Shown: positions 45,601 to 57,326, counted from the stretch's first letter. The stretch: DNA of 64,000 bases from Paraphoma chrysanthemicola (GCA_020744225.1 JAGMWG010000001.1:3100001-3164000); one strand, 5' to 3'. The notes: generated by a model not told the origin, from the letters alone. Translations and numbers: made by a program.

Positions 45601-46495
45601 CGTTGTAAGAGATTTAGGAGAAGCTGTTGGTAGGACGCGCTCGCAGCACCATTATTTGCCGAAGCTTCAGATAGATGCTCGGCAAGAGCACCGGCGTTGT
45701 CGGCTCGTAATGCCTGGTCAATGGAGTCCAAAAGCCCGGAGGGAAGGTGTAGCGACCGGCCTGGCACCCTTCCCAACGAGGCTGCCGAGTGTGTGGAGCC
45801 ACTATCGTCGAAAGTCTTGATGTCGCCAATGCCTGACAACCACTCGTTGACAGCTTTCATATCCTGATTCAATGGCAAATTATGCGCAAATGGCCTGGGG
45901 TTGACCTTTGATGTCAAATATCGCTCCTGCAGACAGACTGTCGCGATCTTCTTGTCCAGCTTCTTTGTGATCTTGATGAAACCTCTGCGATTAACCTCGC
46001 CGTACCATTGGAGCTTCCGCAGCTGACCGCGCAGCTCTAACAGCGCCCCTATCAGATCTTGAACCTCATCTTTATCGATACCCTCAGGCGGTTGTGCAGC
46101 ACGTCCGTATCGGCCATGGAGTAGTCTTAAGCGGCGAGCGCATTCCGCATACTTCTTGTTGTAGAAGTTATCAACGTCTTCGAGGTTACGGTCGAGGGAA
46201 AAGAAGAATTCTGCACGGCACAGTCAGCAAGCGCCCATAGATGAGATATAGCCAAAAGTGCTGCTCAGCGTAGGTAGGTTGGGCGTCGCGTAGAACACCG
46301 ACCTAAGCCTTGACGAGGACGGACAGCCTACGAAGCTGCTTGCTTCTGGTCGAGCTTACCTGCAAGGTCTGGAGCCGAGCCATCCTTAGAAGCCTCCGCG
46401 GCCGTCTTGATAAGCTTCTTGAGACCCTTGTAGTTGATGTACGAAGCTGCCCACTCGGGGACCTGGTTCCGTGGTAGATTGTGTCCAAACTTCAT
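42694..46495 (-). CDS. PHO81: PHO81/NUC-2-like SPX-ankyrin-GDPD phosphate regulator
   Basis: Three exons (46495-46360, 46210-42969, 42918-42694) give 1200 residues. The first intron, 149 bases, splits the SPX domain. SPX is recognised by MKFGHNLPRNQVPEW, YINYKGLKKLIK, NLEDVDNFYNKKYAE and GFIKITKKLDKK (inositol polyphosphate-binding lysines). Ankyrin repeats follow (for example GRLPLHYAAQYGF, GETALHVAARNGY), then a glycerophosphodiesterase domain with GHRGLG, GENTIQSF, EFDVQ and YHDF. The catalytic-looking His, Glu and Asp residues are retained. In yeast and Neurospora this protein inhibits the PHO85-type cyclin kinase complex when phosphate is low. The last exon closes with the tail ending LAQA. 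Confidence 0.96.
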
Positions 46496-47746
46496 ACTGG
46501 GCGTCGGCGCGGGCGAACTGAAACGCTGGGTATGAGGCAAGTACCAAGACTAAGCGTACAGTACAAGGCCGAGGGTGATTCGCGCGGAGTTGAGCTACGA
46601 TGCCCGTCGTAGATGTACGTGCCAAAAGCAAACAAATAGCAGGAGTATTTGAATGATCGGGGGATAAAAGTGATTTGGGTGATCCTTTGCGACCAGCGCA
46701 GGCAACGCGTTGAATCTTTCAAATGATGGTCGTGATCCAGGCGTCCATTCTCATTGGACGAGAAAGGGCTCGAGAATTGCGCGCCTGCAACATGGTTAAA
46801 CAGACTGTCATATGAAGGGAAACCTGCAGCTCTAGGCAAGGGGGAAGCACACGGGAGCGGTGCGGTCGCTAAGCAGTGCAGGTCGGCGGGGGAGGATGTG
46901 AAGTTGTCGGTGTTAAGATATGGAGAGGTGGTTGGTGCGTCGCAGTGACCCAATGACGAATGATGAAAATGCTGCGCTTTGTCCGCGGTCCCTGGATAAT
47001 CACAACGGCCAGCGTCTTTAATAGATGCTACGAATGTGAGCAGTTTTCAATTGAAGTGCGCTCGAAACTTTCGGACCGTCGCGAGATCCCTGCAAGTCCT
47101 TCAGCGCCCGCTTCGTCTTGCAGATCCACTGCCCGGCGGTTCACGGCGGGCTGGCTGTGTCTAAGTCAGCGATGTTACTTCTTTCAGGGCGGCACATGCT
47201 GCTGGCCCGCCTGGGCGTTGATGCGTGCAGCGAGGCGTGACTTCTCGGGGCTCGTAGCGTACCACTGCACGCAGGCTTACTACAACGCTGTGCAATGTCA
47301 CTCGCTCCGCCATGGCGCTGCGAAGACCGCTGACAGATGTCCAGCATGGGCATGTGAGCACGCGACAGGCTTCCAGAGCTTCTTCCCCCACAAACCGCTT
47401 GTGAAGTGGCGAAAAAGCGTTAGATAATGAGCGCTGGCTGCAGCGTCGGCGAGTCACACCGCTTCAGACCCTGAAGATCACGCAGCAATCTAGCGTGGAT
47501 TGTCGGCGTAGCATGGCTTTGGTTATGCGCGGGATTGTTCCTATCTAGGAGGACCCGAGAACCTCGCTACGTTTTTCCGTTCTTGTAACTAGATAATACC
47601 CAGCATCGTCTCGTCTTGAGTGAAGTGGCGAATCTACTATGAGGATATCCAATCAATTTCCATCGTACTTGACCACACATGCAGCACGTCGATTCGAGAA
47701 CCAGCAAGACGTGTGGCCCAGCGACAAGCATGCTCACACCCCACGC
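46496..47746. other. PHO81 promoter and XAP5 3' flank
   Basis: About 1.25 kb. No frame has recognisable content and no CACGTG phosphate-response site was noticed. Confidence 0.35.
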
Positions 47747-49038
47747 CTACGAAAAGAAAAAGGTGTTGCCTTCAGTATCTTTCCGCTGCACCTTGGACAG
47801 ATCCTTGTCTGGAGCGTACTCCGTCCACGCACTTGCGGGGAAAATGTGCTTGTTTCGCTCGTACCATCTCCTGTCAACAACTTTGGTTAAGGCTGGGTCA
47901 TCGTTATAACCCTCGAGCTCATGCTCAGGAAATAGCGACTCCTTGCTTTTGTCTTTGCGCGACTGATTGAGCGGATCGTATGTCGATGGGTCGTCGTCCG
48001 TTTCCGTGGATGTGGCAGCCGGAGTTGCCTTTGTTGGCTGCGAAGAATAGTCAAACAATAACCCGTCGAAGCCAGTGACCTTGTTGAAAAGGAAGTGATA
48101 GATCTCATAGTGCTGATTGAAGTATTAGCAAACAGCAGCCTGGATATTGATCTGGGCACCTTACATGTGGCAGGATGACTTCGCCTCGCACAAGCATTAG
48201 GTCGTCCACGCTGACCCTAGCCCAATCTCGTCGGCTGCGGTCACCGCCAACACCCAGCTCTGCACCAACTTTCCTCGCCTTGTCGAGAAAGAGCCAAATT
48301 TGTTCGCCTTTCTTGATTCTACACCGTCCACCGGGTGTATTTGTGCCATCGTAGAAGACAAAAGGGATCACAATCTCGGTAGCTTTGACGGCTGCGCGCA
48401 TGACTACGAAGTCTTGCCGTGCCAGCTCTGCCTGCTGTGCCTCACGCTGTAGCGCAGTCTTGGTCATGACCCGTGGTTTCATGCCCACACCGGCATTTGC
48501 ACCCAGTTTCTTCTTCACAGTCCTGCCTTCGACATCTGAATTTACCGCAGAGAGATCGGCCGGCGTGGAATCCCGTGGCGTGGGCGCTTTCGATGCGCTG
48601 GTATCGGTCTCTTCGTCTTCATCGACACCAAAAGACAACTTCCCCTTCCCAGCTACTTTACGCTTCTTCTTGAAAAGTGGCTTGGATGTCGGTGCCCTGT
48701 ACTTTGCAAATTAGCTGTGCCCTTGGACATGACGGGTATTCGTACTCTTCCAGTGGTGTACTGGCGCCTGAGGTGGCGGGAGATGTCGCTGCCCGTTCCT
48801 TGAGGTCGAGCGCCTCGGCGCGTCGCTTGCGGTAGTCATTGAGGTTTACAAGCCCTACAGTTTGTGCCTTCAACAGGTCTTCGGCCGTCGCTGCCTGTGA
48901 AGTGAAACGGCCATTAGAAGAATCCTCGCCGCGGGGTCGGTCACCTGAGTTGGCAGTGAATTTGTCCATGACCTCTGTGATCAGATTGTTGTGTGAAGCA
49001 AGTGATTCGACGGGAATGATTTGCAAGGATTCTGACAT
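47747..49038 (-). CDS. XAP5/FAM50-like nuclear protein
   Basis: Exons 1 (to 48746), 2 (48696-48165) and 3 (48112-47747) encode 396 residues from the ATG at 49038. An in-frame ATG at 49191 would add 51 residues, but it lies only 11 bases from the start of the divergent neighbour, so the later one is preferred. The N terminus reads MSESLQIIPVESLASHNNL. The conserved XAP5 C-terminal domain is clear: FVFYDGTNTPGGRCRIKKG, IWLFLDKARK, DWARVSVDDLMLVRGEVILPHHYEIY, then DRRWYERNKHIFPASAWTEY. Intron 1 is taken as GTACGA...CAG (49 bases). FAM50/XAP5 proteins associate with the spliceosome and transcription in animals and plants. The fungal role is inferred from homology. Confidence 0.9.
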
Positions 49039-49202
49039 CACAGCTGGGCTAGCTTGATCGGGCCTAGACGCCGTACCATGTCCCGTGATTACGCGACGCG
49101 ACTCTTTAGGAACAGGTGTGGCAAGTGTCCATCCACAACCGCGACGTCGATCACGATCCTTAGCTTCTTCCAGTGGCACCATAGCAGCCATGAATTGGGA
49201 AG

Positions 49203-51320
49203 ATGCGCGTCATTCAAGATTCGGACGATGAGTTTGAGGAGGAAGTGGAGGCTGACGCGCCACCACTTGCTGGAATCGGTGCAAGCGCGTCCACTCATGC
49301 CGTGCCCACACAGGACATCTCTTCAGCGTCAGGCACTGGCTCGACCGGTATGTGGATCCGTCTCTATGTTCGACATCTCTCACGATTTGCCGCAGAGTCT
49401 TTGAAAAGAGCATTTGCGGAAGCCCACAAAAATCATCTGCAGAATCCATCTGTGCACTCTGGAGCTGTCGCTCAAGAGGAGATGCAATCTTCCGTGTCGT
49501 TACCTGAGCATGGAAACAAGAAGAGAAAAGCATCTATAGACGTTACAGCCCGTGCCTCACAGACCTTGCTCTCACCAAGACGAGGCCCCGTGACCTACGC
49601 AAAAAGATCGAAGTCGGTCTTGAGTAGTCCTTTTGCGGGATCTGCCAACGAAGGATTTGCGGACTTCCTGGATCAGACAAACAGGCAAGCGGCTGTCAGA
49701 ATGCCCTGGGATCTGGAGTTCAGTATACGTGACGACCTCGCCCAGCATGAACACAACATTTTGTTTCCAGAGCCGTCAAGCACCATTCCGAACGCCACAC
49801 TTACCCAACAGCGAGTGCTCGAAGGCGTTACAGGTCCAACACTGCTCGGTACGGATGAGATTGTCGCTCCTACAAATCCTGCTCCGGAGCCCTCGGTCCC
49901 ATGGTCGGACATAATGAAATTCACGCCTGGTGATACGGCGGAAATTCCTGAGCCATCCAACCAGCAAGGTGGTGATGACGATTCTTTGGACCTTGTAGGT
50001 CTAGAAAAGATCGAAGAAGCGTGCCCACTGCCCAGTTCAAGTCAGGACCTGGGGCTGCCATCTGCGTTGTCTAAACGCTCGCAGTCAGCGGCGCCACAAC
50101 AACCGCTGAGTGCAGCACAAGCAGAGAAGAGCAGAAACGATACCGATCTCAACTCAGAAGACGACCTCGTGGCAATAGACCTACCTAAAGAGCAGTACAA
50201 GCCCCGACCAAGTCGCTCGAGATCATTGAAGACCGACATACAAGACCCAATCGACTATTCAGTCAGGCCTGAAGTGGCTGCCAAATCCGCGAAACGTCGC
50301 AAAACTACAACCGCTGTCGCCACTACCCGGTCATCTGTTGTGGTAGATGTAGCTACTACACCACAGAAAGTTCGGCAAATTTGTGAGATGGGGTTCACAC
50401 CGACATCTACTGGAACAGCTTTGAGAAAGAACAATGGGGATGTTACTCAGACCGTGGGATGGCTTGTCAATCATGGGCTCGGTGAAGACGAGCTAGCAAC
50501 GCACAACACGCCAAAAAGACGACCAATATCGAAGACATTGATCCAGAATCTGGAGGGCGACACAGCGAATGCACTGACAAAAGGATGCACTATGCAGCAG
50601 GACGCCTCGAAAGTGGCAGACTCTGGACCGTCGGAGAAAGTCCACATAGCAACGAGTCCATCGATTTCGCATGTAGTTGCTGATAATACAACGGCCGGTG
50701 TCGAGCCAACCACGCCTCAGATTGTCGCGCAAGCTGAGAATCAACAAGTGCAGGTGGTTATAACAGTGAAGTCGCCGAATGCACCTTCGCCGTTAAAGCA
50801 GAACTTTCCAAAAACATCCAACAAAAAGCCGAAGCGTCGAAAAACAACTCTGGACATGCCCGAGGCCGATATTCCGATCAAGACAGCAACTATATCGGAA
50901 ACTACCACTACCAAGAAAAAGGGACGAGGGCGACCCAAGAAAGACACCTCTGTCCTCACAGTTGAAGCGACCACTGGACTGGCGCCATCTACAGTTGGCG
51001 AGCATGCCGAACCGTCACATCCAACCGTCCAGAAAGTGGAATCTTCTTCGGCGATGGAGCACCTCGCTTCTGTCGACACGGCCGTTACCTCGTGCAAGAA
51101 AGCGAATTTGAATGATAACCTTGGGGAAAATGCTCTGGGTCATCAATCTTGCCGAACTACAGATTCCGCAAAACCAGCAAATGCTGTGCCCGCCCGCACC
51201 CCAGATCAAACAGTCAAAACGTCAAGTCGGTCTCCTGCCAGCAGAGGAAAAGTCTCGTATCGGGTAGGTCTGAGTAAACGAGCAAGAATTGCGCCTCTGC
51301 TACGCGTGGTGAAGAAATAG
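49203..51320 (+). CDS. UBA-domain protein with AT-hook, function unknown
   Basis: The frame is open for 705 codons, but 49348-49395 is probably a 48-base intron (GTATGT...CGCAG). Removing it keeps frame and joins GSTGSTE to SLKRAFAEAHKNHL, giving 689 residues. The start MRVIQDSDDEFEEE is acidic and resembles N termini of other fungal nuclear proteins. A UBA domain lies at about 387-425 (TPQKVRQICEMGF, then NNGDVTQTVGWLVNHG), and an AT-hook-like KKKGRGRPKKD at about 571. Much of the rest is low-complexity Ser/Thr/Pro-rich sequence with basic KRRK patches, fitting a nuclear ubiquitin-binding, DNA-associated protein. It shares a very short divergent promoter with the XAP5 gene. Confidence 0.85.
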   Translation: MRVIQDSDDEFEEEVEADAPPLAGIGASASTHAVPTQDISSASGTGSTGMWIRLYVRHLSRFAAESLKRAFAEAHKNHLQNPSVHSGAVAQEEMQSSVSLPEHGNKKRKASIDVTARASQTLLSPRRGPVTYAKRSKSVLSSPFAGSANEGFADFLDQTNRQAAVRMPWDLEFSIRDDLAQHEHNILFPEPSSTIPNATLTQQRVLEGVTGPTLLGTDEIVAPTNPAPEPSVPWSDIMKFTPGDTAEIPEPSNQQGGDDDSLDLVGLEKIEEACPLPSSSQDLGLPSALSKRSQSAAPQQPLSAAQAEKSRNDTDLNSEDDLVAIDLPKEQYKPRPSRSRSLKTDIQDPIDYSVRPEVAAKSAKRRKTTTAVATTRSSVVVDVATTPQKVRQICEMGFTPTSTGTALRKNNGDVTQTVGWLVNHGLGEDELATHNTPKRRPISKTLIQNLEGDTANALTKGCTMQQDASKVADSGPSEKVHIATSPSISHVVADNTTAGVEPTTPQIVAQAENQQVQVVITVKSPNAPSPLKQNFPKTSNKKPKRRKTTLDMPEADIPIKTATISETTTTKKKGRGRPKKDTSVLTVEATTGLAPSTVGEHAEPSHPTVQKVESSSAMEHLASVDTAVTSCKKANLNDNLGENALGHQSCRTTDSAKPANAVPARTPDQTVKTSSRSPASRGKVSYRVGLSKRARIAPLLRVVKK

Positions 51321-53057
51321 ACGAGAGCTGGTAGCTTTCGATTGCCGGATAGACATTCGCGTGCAACATATTACGACGCACTTATTAACGAACGGCTTCA
51401 TGATACCCACTTTTCAATCATAAGATCAATAACTTCAGTGTCCCAATTTACGAGTACGCTGTTACTGGGCCTCGATCCTGACCCGACCAGGTCTCAACAA
51501 CTGTACTTAGAGCTTTGGAATGTAGTAATACATCTTGCACTTGACAAAGATAGTCATTCAAACTAGGTGGTGATTTGCAATGCTGCTGGGGGTCAACTCT
51601 GAACAATATTGGTAGGTCGAGAACGGGTCGGCATACACAGATTCATGGTTCAAAATTGACCGTTGATGCACGATGTGCAATGTGACTGAAATTCTTAGAG
51701 GCTGACTCACGTTGATGGGAGTAACTACGACGTTTTAGGGCAAATTCGGCGCCAATGCGCCGCCGCAACAATTGCCGCCGAGGCATTATCGACTTGCAAA
51801 GCCGCCACACGTATGGGCGGACGGCGGCGCCCTAGATGTGCTTGGCGTACACTGCCAAGCTTGCCTTGTGGAAATGAAGGCTATAAGGGGTTACTAGCAA
51901 CGAGTCGCTAATGCAGGAACATTGCATGTTCGAAGCCAATGTTTGAGCCTGGGCTGACATCGGCTGATGTTGCTTGGGTCTGACAAGCTCTTGCCGGCAA
52001 GAAGATCAGCGACGACAGAACGACTCGAAGAGCGCGCAACGTCATGCAAAGTTCAATTCTTCGCATCTCACAGCGGAGGGTATAAGTTCAGTGGCTTTGA
52101 ATACGCAGCAATGGGAGGCACCGGGCTTCATTCCGAGCCTCGAGCTCTGTGACTCTGCAGACGTGTTGGCTTTCGCTAACACCAGACCGTATCGATAAAC
52201 AAACGACGACGTCAAGTTCAGGGGTTTGCAGCGCGAAGCAACATCGCGATGCATCGAACGGGATGGCTGTCACTGTGCTTACCGTGGAATTATTGTTAGC
52301 TCGACGCCGTCAGCCTGCCGGCTGCAGCCATCGCGCACGAAGCACGAATTGGTTCCCCAACGAGATGCTTTGATTCGTTCTGGGTGAGCGCGGCGATCAC
52401 CCCGTTTCCGTGTTACGCGACGGAACGTGGTCAGGTACCAGCACGTCGGTCCCTATTTTTGTTCCGCCGTGGCCTTATGAGCCTTGGCGACACCGAGCGG
52501 GTCAGCCTGCTCCCCTTTTCGATCATACCCTGGTATGCACATCCCAGCTCGTTGTATGCATTGCAATCGATGGGTCATGGTTGAGTACCACTTCCGGCAG
52601 CAAGCAGTGATGAATTCTCCGCAGACTACATGGACGAGTTGTTTAGCAAAGGTCCGGCAAAAGACCAGCGGCAACCCCATTCTCATTGTCGTATAGTGAG
52701 CAGCCATAGACCCCACTGTTCCTCCCGTATTGAGAGAACTTTCTCCAGGCCAGCATTCTTGGCTGCTGAAAATGGTGCATTGACTCCGGTCGGTTAGCGG
52801 GAGGCCATCTCCCTACAGGCGCGCCACGTCTCGCATTTCGGGCCACCTGCGAAGGCTTTCTCAATATAAGGATTTGAGGCTGCCTCTAATTCTGTTCTTC
52901 ACTCGTTTTGCTCGTCGTTGTACGTTGCAGGCGCCCGACACTCGTTTTTCATATCGCATCTAATTCTTAATCGAATTCGACCACACTCGTTTTACCAACC
53001 ATTACAGTCATTATTGAACGTATATCTTAATACCAGCAAATCGCAGAGACCGGAAAT
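51321..53057. other. 1.7 kb intergenic stretch, chitin deacetylase promoter
   Basis: No gene recognised. A 9-base inverted repeat, GCGCCGCCG (51757-51765) and CGGCGGCGC (51822-51830), brackets 56 bases. A TATAAG sequence occurs at about 52865, roughly 190 bases before the deacetylase start. Confidence 0.4.
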
Positions 53058-55531
53058 ATGCGTTTCTCGGAAGTTTTGGCTGCCTCTTTGGTGGCCCCTC
53101 TCGTCGCTGCCCATGGAGATATACCTGGAGCTCCCAAATTATTTGGTATGCCCAAGAATCTGAGGGCGAGGTACCCAGTCACCGGCCACCAGGCTTCACC
53201 ACGTCTCCAAGCGCGCCAGGGTGGTGATGCCAACAACATGTGCGGACTACAGGGTGGAGGTGCTTCTTGCGCTGCCGGCTACTGCTGCTCTGGTGCTGTA
53301 AGTATTCATTAGTACTTTTCAGAAACCTCTCGCTAATCTACTCCAGGGCTACTGCGGTATCTCCAAGGACCATTGCGCTGCGCCCGACTGCCAGATCGAC
53401 TTTGGCCCAGGCTGTGACGCTAACAAAACTCCAATCGGAGCAACGACAAAGAATGATGCTCGCCCCCAGCTCGGTGCCATTCCCTATGGTGGTTTCGGCA
53501 TTCGTGAGTGCCTGAAGCCTAAGACCGTTGCTATCACCTATGATGACGGCCCATATATCTACACCGAGCAAGTCATGGCAAAGTTTGCCGCAAGGGGCTG
53601 GAAAGCCACATTCTTCGTCACTGGCAACAACATCGGCAAGGGCGCCATCGACGAGAACTGGACTGGCGTCATCAAGAGCATGTATGATAGCGGACATCAA
53701 ATTGCCAGTCACACCTGGTCTCACCAGAACCTTGACCTCATTACGCCAGAACAGCGTGTGGACCAGATGGTAAAGAACGAGATGGCCATCCGCAATATCA
53801 TTGGCAAATACCCGACTTACATGCGCCCGCCTTACTCTGCATGCGAATCCTCCGGATGCCAGGCTGATATGGCTGCGCTTGGTTACGTTGTCACTTCATT
53901 CGACTTGGATACCGATGACTACAACCAGCTGACCAAGGAGAAGATCGAGACCGCAAAGACTAACTTCAAGAATGGCATCGATCTGGCTGGCACAAACGGC
54001 GATGCTCTTGCCATTGCACACGACATCCACGAGCTTACTGCGGTGGACTTGACCGACTACATGCTTGAGTACGTCTACTCCAAGGGCTGGACTGCCGTCA
54101 CCGTCGGCGAGTGCATGAACGACCCAGAGAAGAACTGGTACCGTGACTCTACCCCAGGTGTCCGACCCAGTGCTACCCCTTCGTCCTCCGTCCCTGTGCC
54201 CACTCCTACTGGACCAACCTCAACCGATGGCCAGTGCGGTAGCTCGACCGAAGGCAAGGGCCAGTCCTGCATTGGCTTTACCGGTCCCGATGGTATCAGC
54301 GAGTGCTGCTCCTCTGCTGGATGGTGCGGACGCAGCTCTGACCACTGCGGAACTGGCTGCAACCCTCTCTTCGGCAAGTGCGGCACCCAGCCATCTATCT
54401 CTGCTTCCGTCTCCGTGAGCAAGACCTCTGCTGCTCCTCAGCCTACCGTTTCTCTTCCGACCTCGACTGATGGTGACTGTGGTGCCACCGCTGGCAAGAC
54501 CTGCAAGGGCTTCCTTCTCGGAGGCGTCAAGGCCGAGTGCTGCTCAGAGTACGGCTACTGCGGCAACACCGACATTTACTGCGGAACGGGCTGCAACCCT
54601 TACTATGGCGACTGCGGATCCTCGAGCTCCAGCTCCAGCTCCAGCGCTTCCGTGAGCCAGGCTTCCTCGACCTCCCAGTCCGACATCAAGACTCCCTCGT
54701 CCACTCCTGCCCACTCCTCTTCTGCATCGTCCACAAAGCATGAGTCGGCTTCAGCTACTTCCTCCGCTTCTGTCCACGTTTCCTCTGCTTCGGTCCACGT
54801 CTCCTCTGCTTCGGTCCACGTTTCCTCCGCTTCGGTTCACGTTTCCTCCGCTTCGGTTCACGTATCCTCTACTTCGGTTCACGTTTCCTCCACTCCGTCT
54901 GCCTCTCACCACGACTCTAGTTCCGTGAAGCCCACGTCAACCCCCGACGTCCAGTCGACCAAAACCCCTGATGCCTCCGTTAGCAAGACCTCCGATGTTC
55001 AGTCCACCAAGACCCCTGACGTTCAGTCTACCAAGACTCCCATCGTCTACTCCACCACCGTTCCTGATGTCAAGTCTAGCCAGACTCCCGATGTCTACTC
55101 CACCAAGACTCCTGATGTCTACTCTACCAAGACCCCAAGCCCCAGCTCATCTGACAAGGTTTACCCAACTCAGAGCTCGGCGCCCGTCTACCCATCAAGC
55201 TCTGCTCCCGTCTACCAATCGACTCCCGTGAAGCCCACCTCCACGCCCTGTGACGATGACGACAAGCACCCCACTCCCACACCTACTCCATCGGTGCCTA
55301 TCAGCAAGGATGGAAAGTGCGGCTCCGCTAACGGCGGCCAGACTTGTAAGTTCAAAACTCTTAGATCTACTTTGAGTATGCAGTACTAACGACGCTACAG
55401 GCGCCGGCTACAAGAACCCCTTCGGCAACAAGGTCGAGTGCTGCTGTAAGGAGTCTGGACGCTGCTCCACCGATCCGTGGGCATGCGGCGCTGGCTGCGA
55501 CGCCAAGTACGGCAACTGCAACAAGTACTAG
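53058..55531 (+). CDS. Secreted CE4 chitin deacetylase with four CBM18 modules
   Basis: Exons 53058-53297, 53347-55345 and 55401-55531 give 789 residues. After a signal peptide (MRFSEVLAASLVAPLVAAHG) comes a first cysteine-rich chitin-binding module, itself split by intron 1. The polysaccharide deacetylase domain has TYDDGP (about 145), SHTWSH (about 201, metal His pair), RPPYS (about 239) and LAIAHD (about 301). Two further CBM18 modules (about 375-425 and 456-505) precede a long Ser/Thr/Pro stalk with tandem repeats. A fourth cysteine-rich module, created across intron 2, forms the C terminus. The enzyme turns chitin into chitosan in the wall or masks exposed chitin. No GPI signal is seen. 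Confidence 0.95.
54760..54885 (+). repeat. Six 21-base tandem units encoding SSASVHV
   Basis: Six adjoining 21-base units differ at a few mostly silent third positions; only the last changes an Ala codon to Thr. They form part of the Ser/Thr stalk of the chitin deacetylase. Confidence 0.9.
54949..55138 (+). repeat. Imperfect repeats encoding DVQSTKTP / DVYSTKTP
   Basis: A run of 8-10 codon units (DVQSTKTP, DVYSTKTP, DVKSSQTP and similar) follows the SSASVHV repeats in the deacetylase stalk. Variation among units is greater than in the first array, suggesting it is older. Confidence 0.8.
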
Positions 55532-56651
55532 ACTTGCGCAGCAGGTGGCATTAATTGATGGGTGTTGTTATGTTCTGGATATATGATATTTGAGCTTTGC
55601 AGCTAGGTGGATTGAAGTGCTATGTATAATGGGCTTAGGAAAACTGGTGATGAAATGAAATGTGGAAATAATTCAAAATCAAGCTTCCCACCAAGGGAAT
55701 GTGTTCCACATTGATCTGAATTGTTATCAACTGCGCATGTGCTATGTGAGTCACTGTTCATTGGAGGCATTGTATACATGGAGCATTTCCTCAATGTTCG
55801 AAAGGAAATGCTAATTCATTCGAAACTACGCACACCGTTCACAATCTGCAAAACGATGATTCAAGCGATCACATTCCCCTTTCCACCTCCCAGCCCGTAG
55901 CCACTCGCCATGTGCACCTCGCAACGCCGGTGGAAATGGAAGTCGACTTAAAGTTCGATAGCCCATGTTCGAGATCGCGTCGATCGTAATTTTGTGCTGC
56001 GTCGGAGAGGCGATCATCCGCCCCCACGGGGTTACGAGGGGCGTTGGTGGCGTCGCGTATAATTCGGCGCTAAACGTTTCTGAAACTTGGGTGATTGGTT
56101 CGCTGGATGTTTGGGGAGGTTTGTGGCATGAAGGAACACTGCCGCTGTCGGAAGGCTATCTTATTTATCAAGGTAGACGGTAATGACTGCAATTGTGGCG
56201 ACTATCATTCAATGGTGCGCTGACTAGGATGATGGAATCTTCTGGGAAGCTAAGCATCAGAGCGATAGCGATGGCAGTTCAGAGACTCAGAAGAGATTTT
56301 GAGAAGTTGAAAGTCAATGAAAAGGATCAACCACGTTCTATTATCGATTGCACTACCGCAGAGAGACGGTGAAATACGTCGACAGGAAGCTGTCATTACG
56401 CTGTCGAAGTCGGCCACCTACGGTTTTGTGGGCAAGCTATACTATCCAGACACTATTATATTGATGCTCCTTGGACCAGTATCTGGCTCAGATCAGTCAG
56501 GCCCTAGAATATTCGGATACGTATTGGTTGACAGCATGATCGTAGAAGATAGCCATGAGAAACTCGTAGAGGTTCATCCGTGGCCTATGTCGAGTACAAG
56601 GAGATGCACACCGGAAAGTGCTGCAGGTGAATATTATTGGATTCGCGCTGT
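55532..56651. other. 1.1 kb intergenic between convergent genes
   Basis: The 3' flanks of the deacetylase (+) and FYV6-like (-) genes. A 120-codon frame at 56317-56679 has no domain and overlaps the next gene on the other strand; it is not called. Confidence 0.4.
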
Positions 56652-57326
56652 TCATTCCTCGTCATCTGAAGACGCATAGCCCAAGCCCAGTGATAGAGGC
56701 GTGGCTGACTTGCCAGCATGCGTCTCAGAGTTTGTTTTCGGAAGGGATGATGCCGAGCTTATCGTAGTCGGGTTCGCTGCAGGACTTTTTTGACCTTGAT
56801 GGCCTTCCTGTACGTGCTTGCTTTGATTCTTCGACTCTTCAGCCGTAGAGCTCCCCTTCCGCAGCTTAACGCCTTTCAACAAGCTCGTCTCAGGACCTTT
56901 TTTTCTCTTGCGCCCAGGCGCAACCCATTGCACGTCGCCTTCTTTGGGCGCATCCGTACCCTCTTCTTCCATCGCTTTCCTTTCCGCCTCTTCCTGCTGT
57001 CTGCGGAATGCATCAAGCTGCTCCTGTGTATCCTTTCTCACACTCGCCTCCTCCTTCCGCTTCTTCTCCTCGATCGCATCTAGGTAGTCCGCTTCATCAT
57101 CGTTCAAACTCACGTGAAGCTTGTACCTCGCCCTCTCCTCAAACTCTGCCTGCTTCTTGTCTTTGTTTGCCTGCAAGATTTCAAACAGACTTTTCCCGTC
57201 ATGTTGCGCAGCAAGATCTGCCTTGGCCTTGCGTGCAGCTTCGAGCTCGGCTTGTGCTTTTCGCCACTCATCGTCCCGCTCCGTGGGCTGGTCCACCGTC
57301 CCGCCGCTCACAAAGCCTGACGACAT
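56652..57326 (-). CDS. FYV6/FAM192A (NIP30 domain) protein
   Basis: A single exon encodes 224 residues. The N terminus MSSGFVSGGTVDQPTERDDEWRKAQAELEA carries the NIP30 signature (FVSGG, then a DDEW helix). LFEILQANKDKKQAEFEERARYKLHVSLNDDEADYLD is its conserved second half. A charged coiled-coil region, a basic GRKRKKG patch and a low-complexity tail ending in LGLGYASSDDEE follow. Yeast Fyv6 takes part in the second step of pre-mRNA splicing and 3' splice-site choice; human FAM192A binds the PA28-gamma proteasome activator. A nuclear splicing-related role is the better guess for a fungus. Confidence 0.9.
   Translation of the reverse strand: MSSGFVSGGTVDQPTERDDEWRKAQAELEAARKAKADLAAQHDGKSLFEILQANKDKKQAEFEERARYKLHVSLNDDEADYLDAIEEKKRKEEASVRKDTQEQLDAFRRQQEEAERKAMEEEGTDAPKEGDVQWVAPGRKRKKGPETSLLKGVKLRKGSSTAEESKNQSKHVQEGHQGQKSPAANPTTISSASSLPKTNSETHAGKSATPLSLGLGYASSDDEE

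Noticed and set aside
51757..51830. GC-rich inverted repeat as a transposon terminus
   Set aside because: Arms of only nine bases, no target duplication and no transposase relic; kept only as a note.
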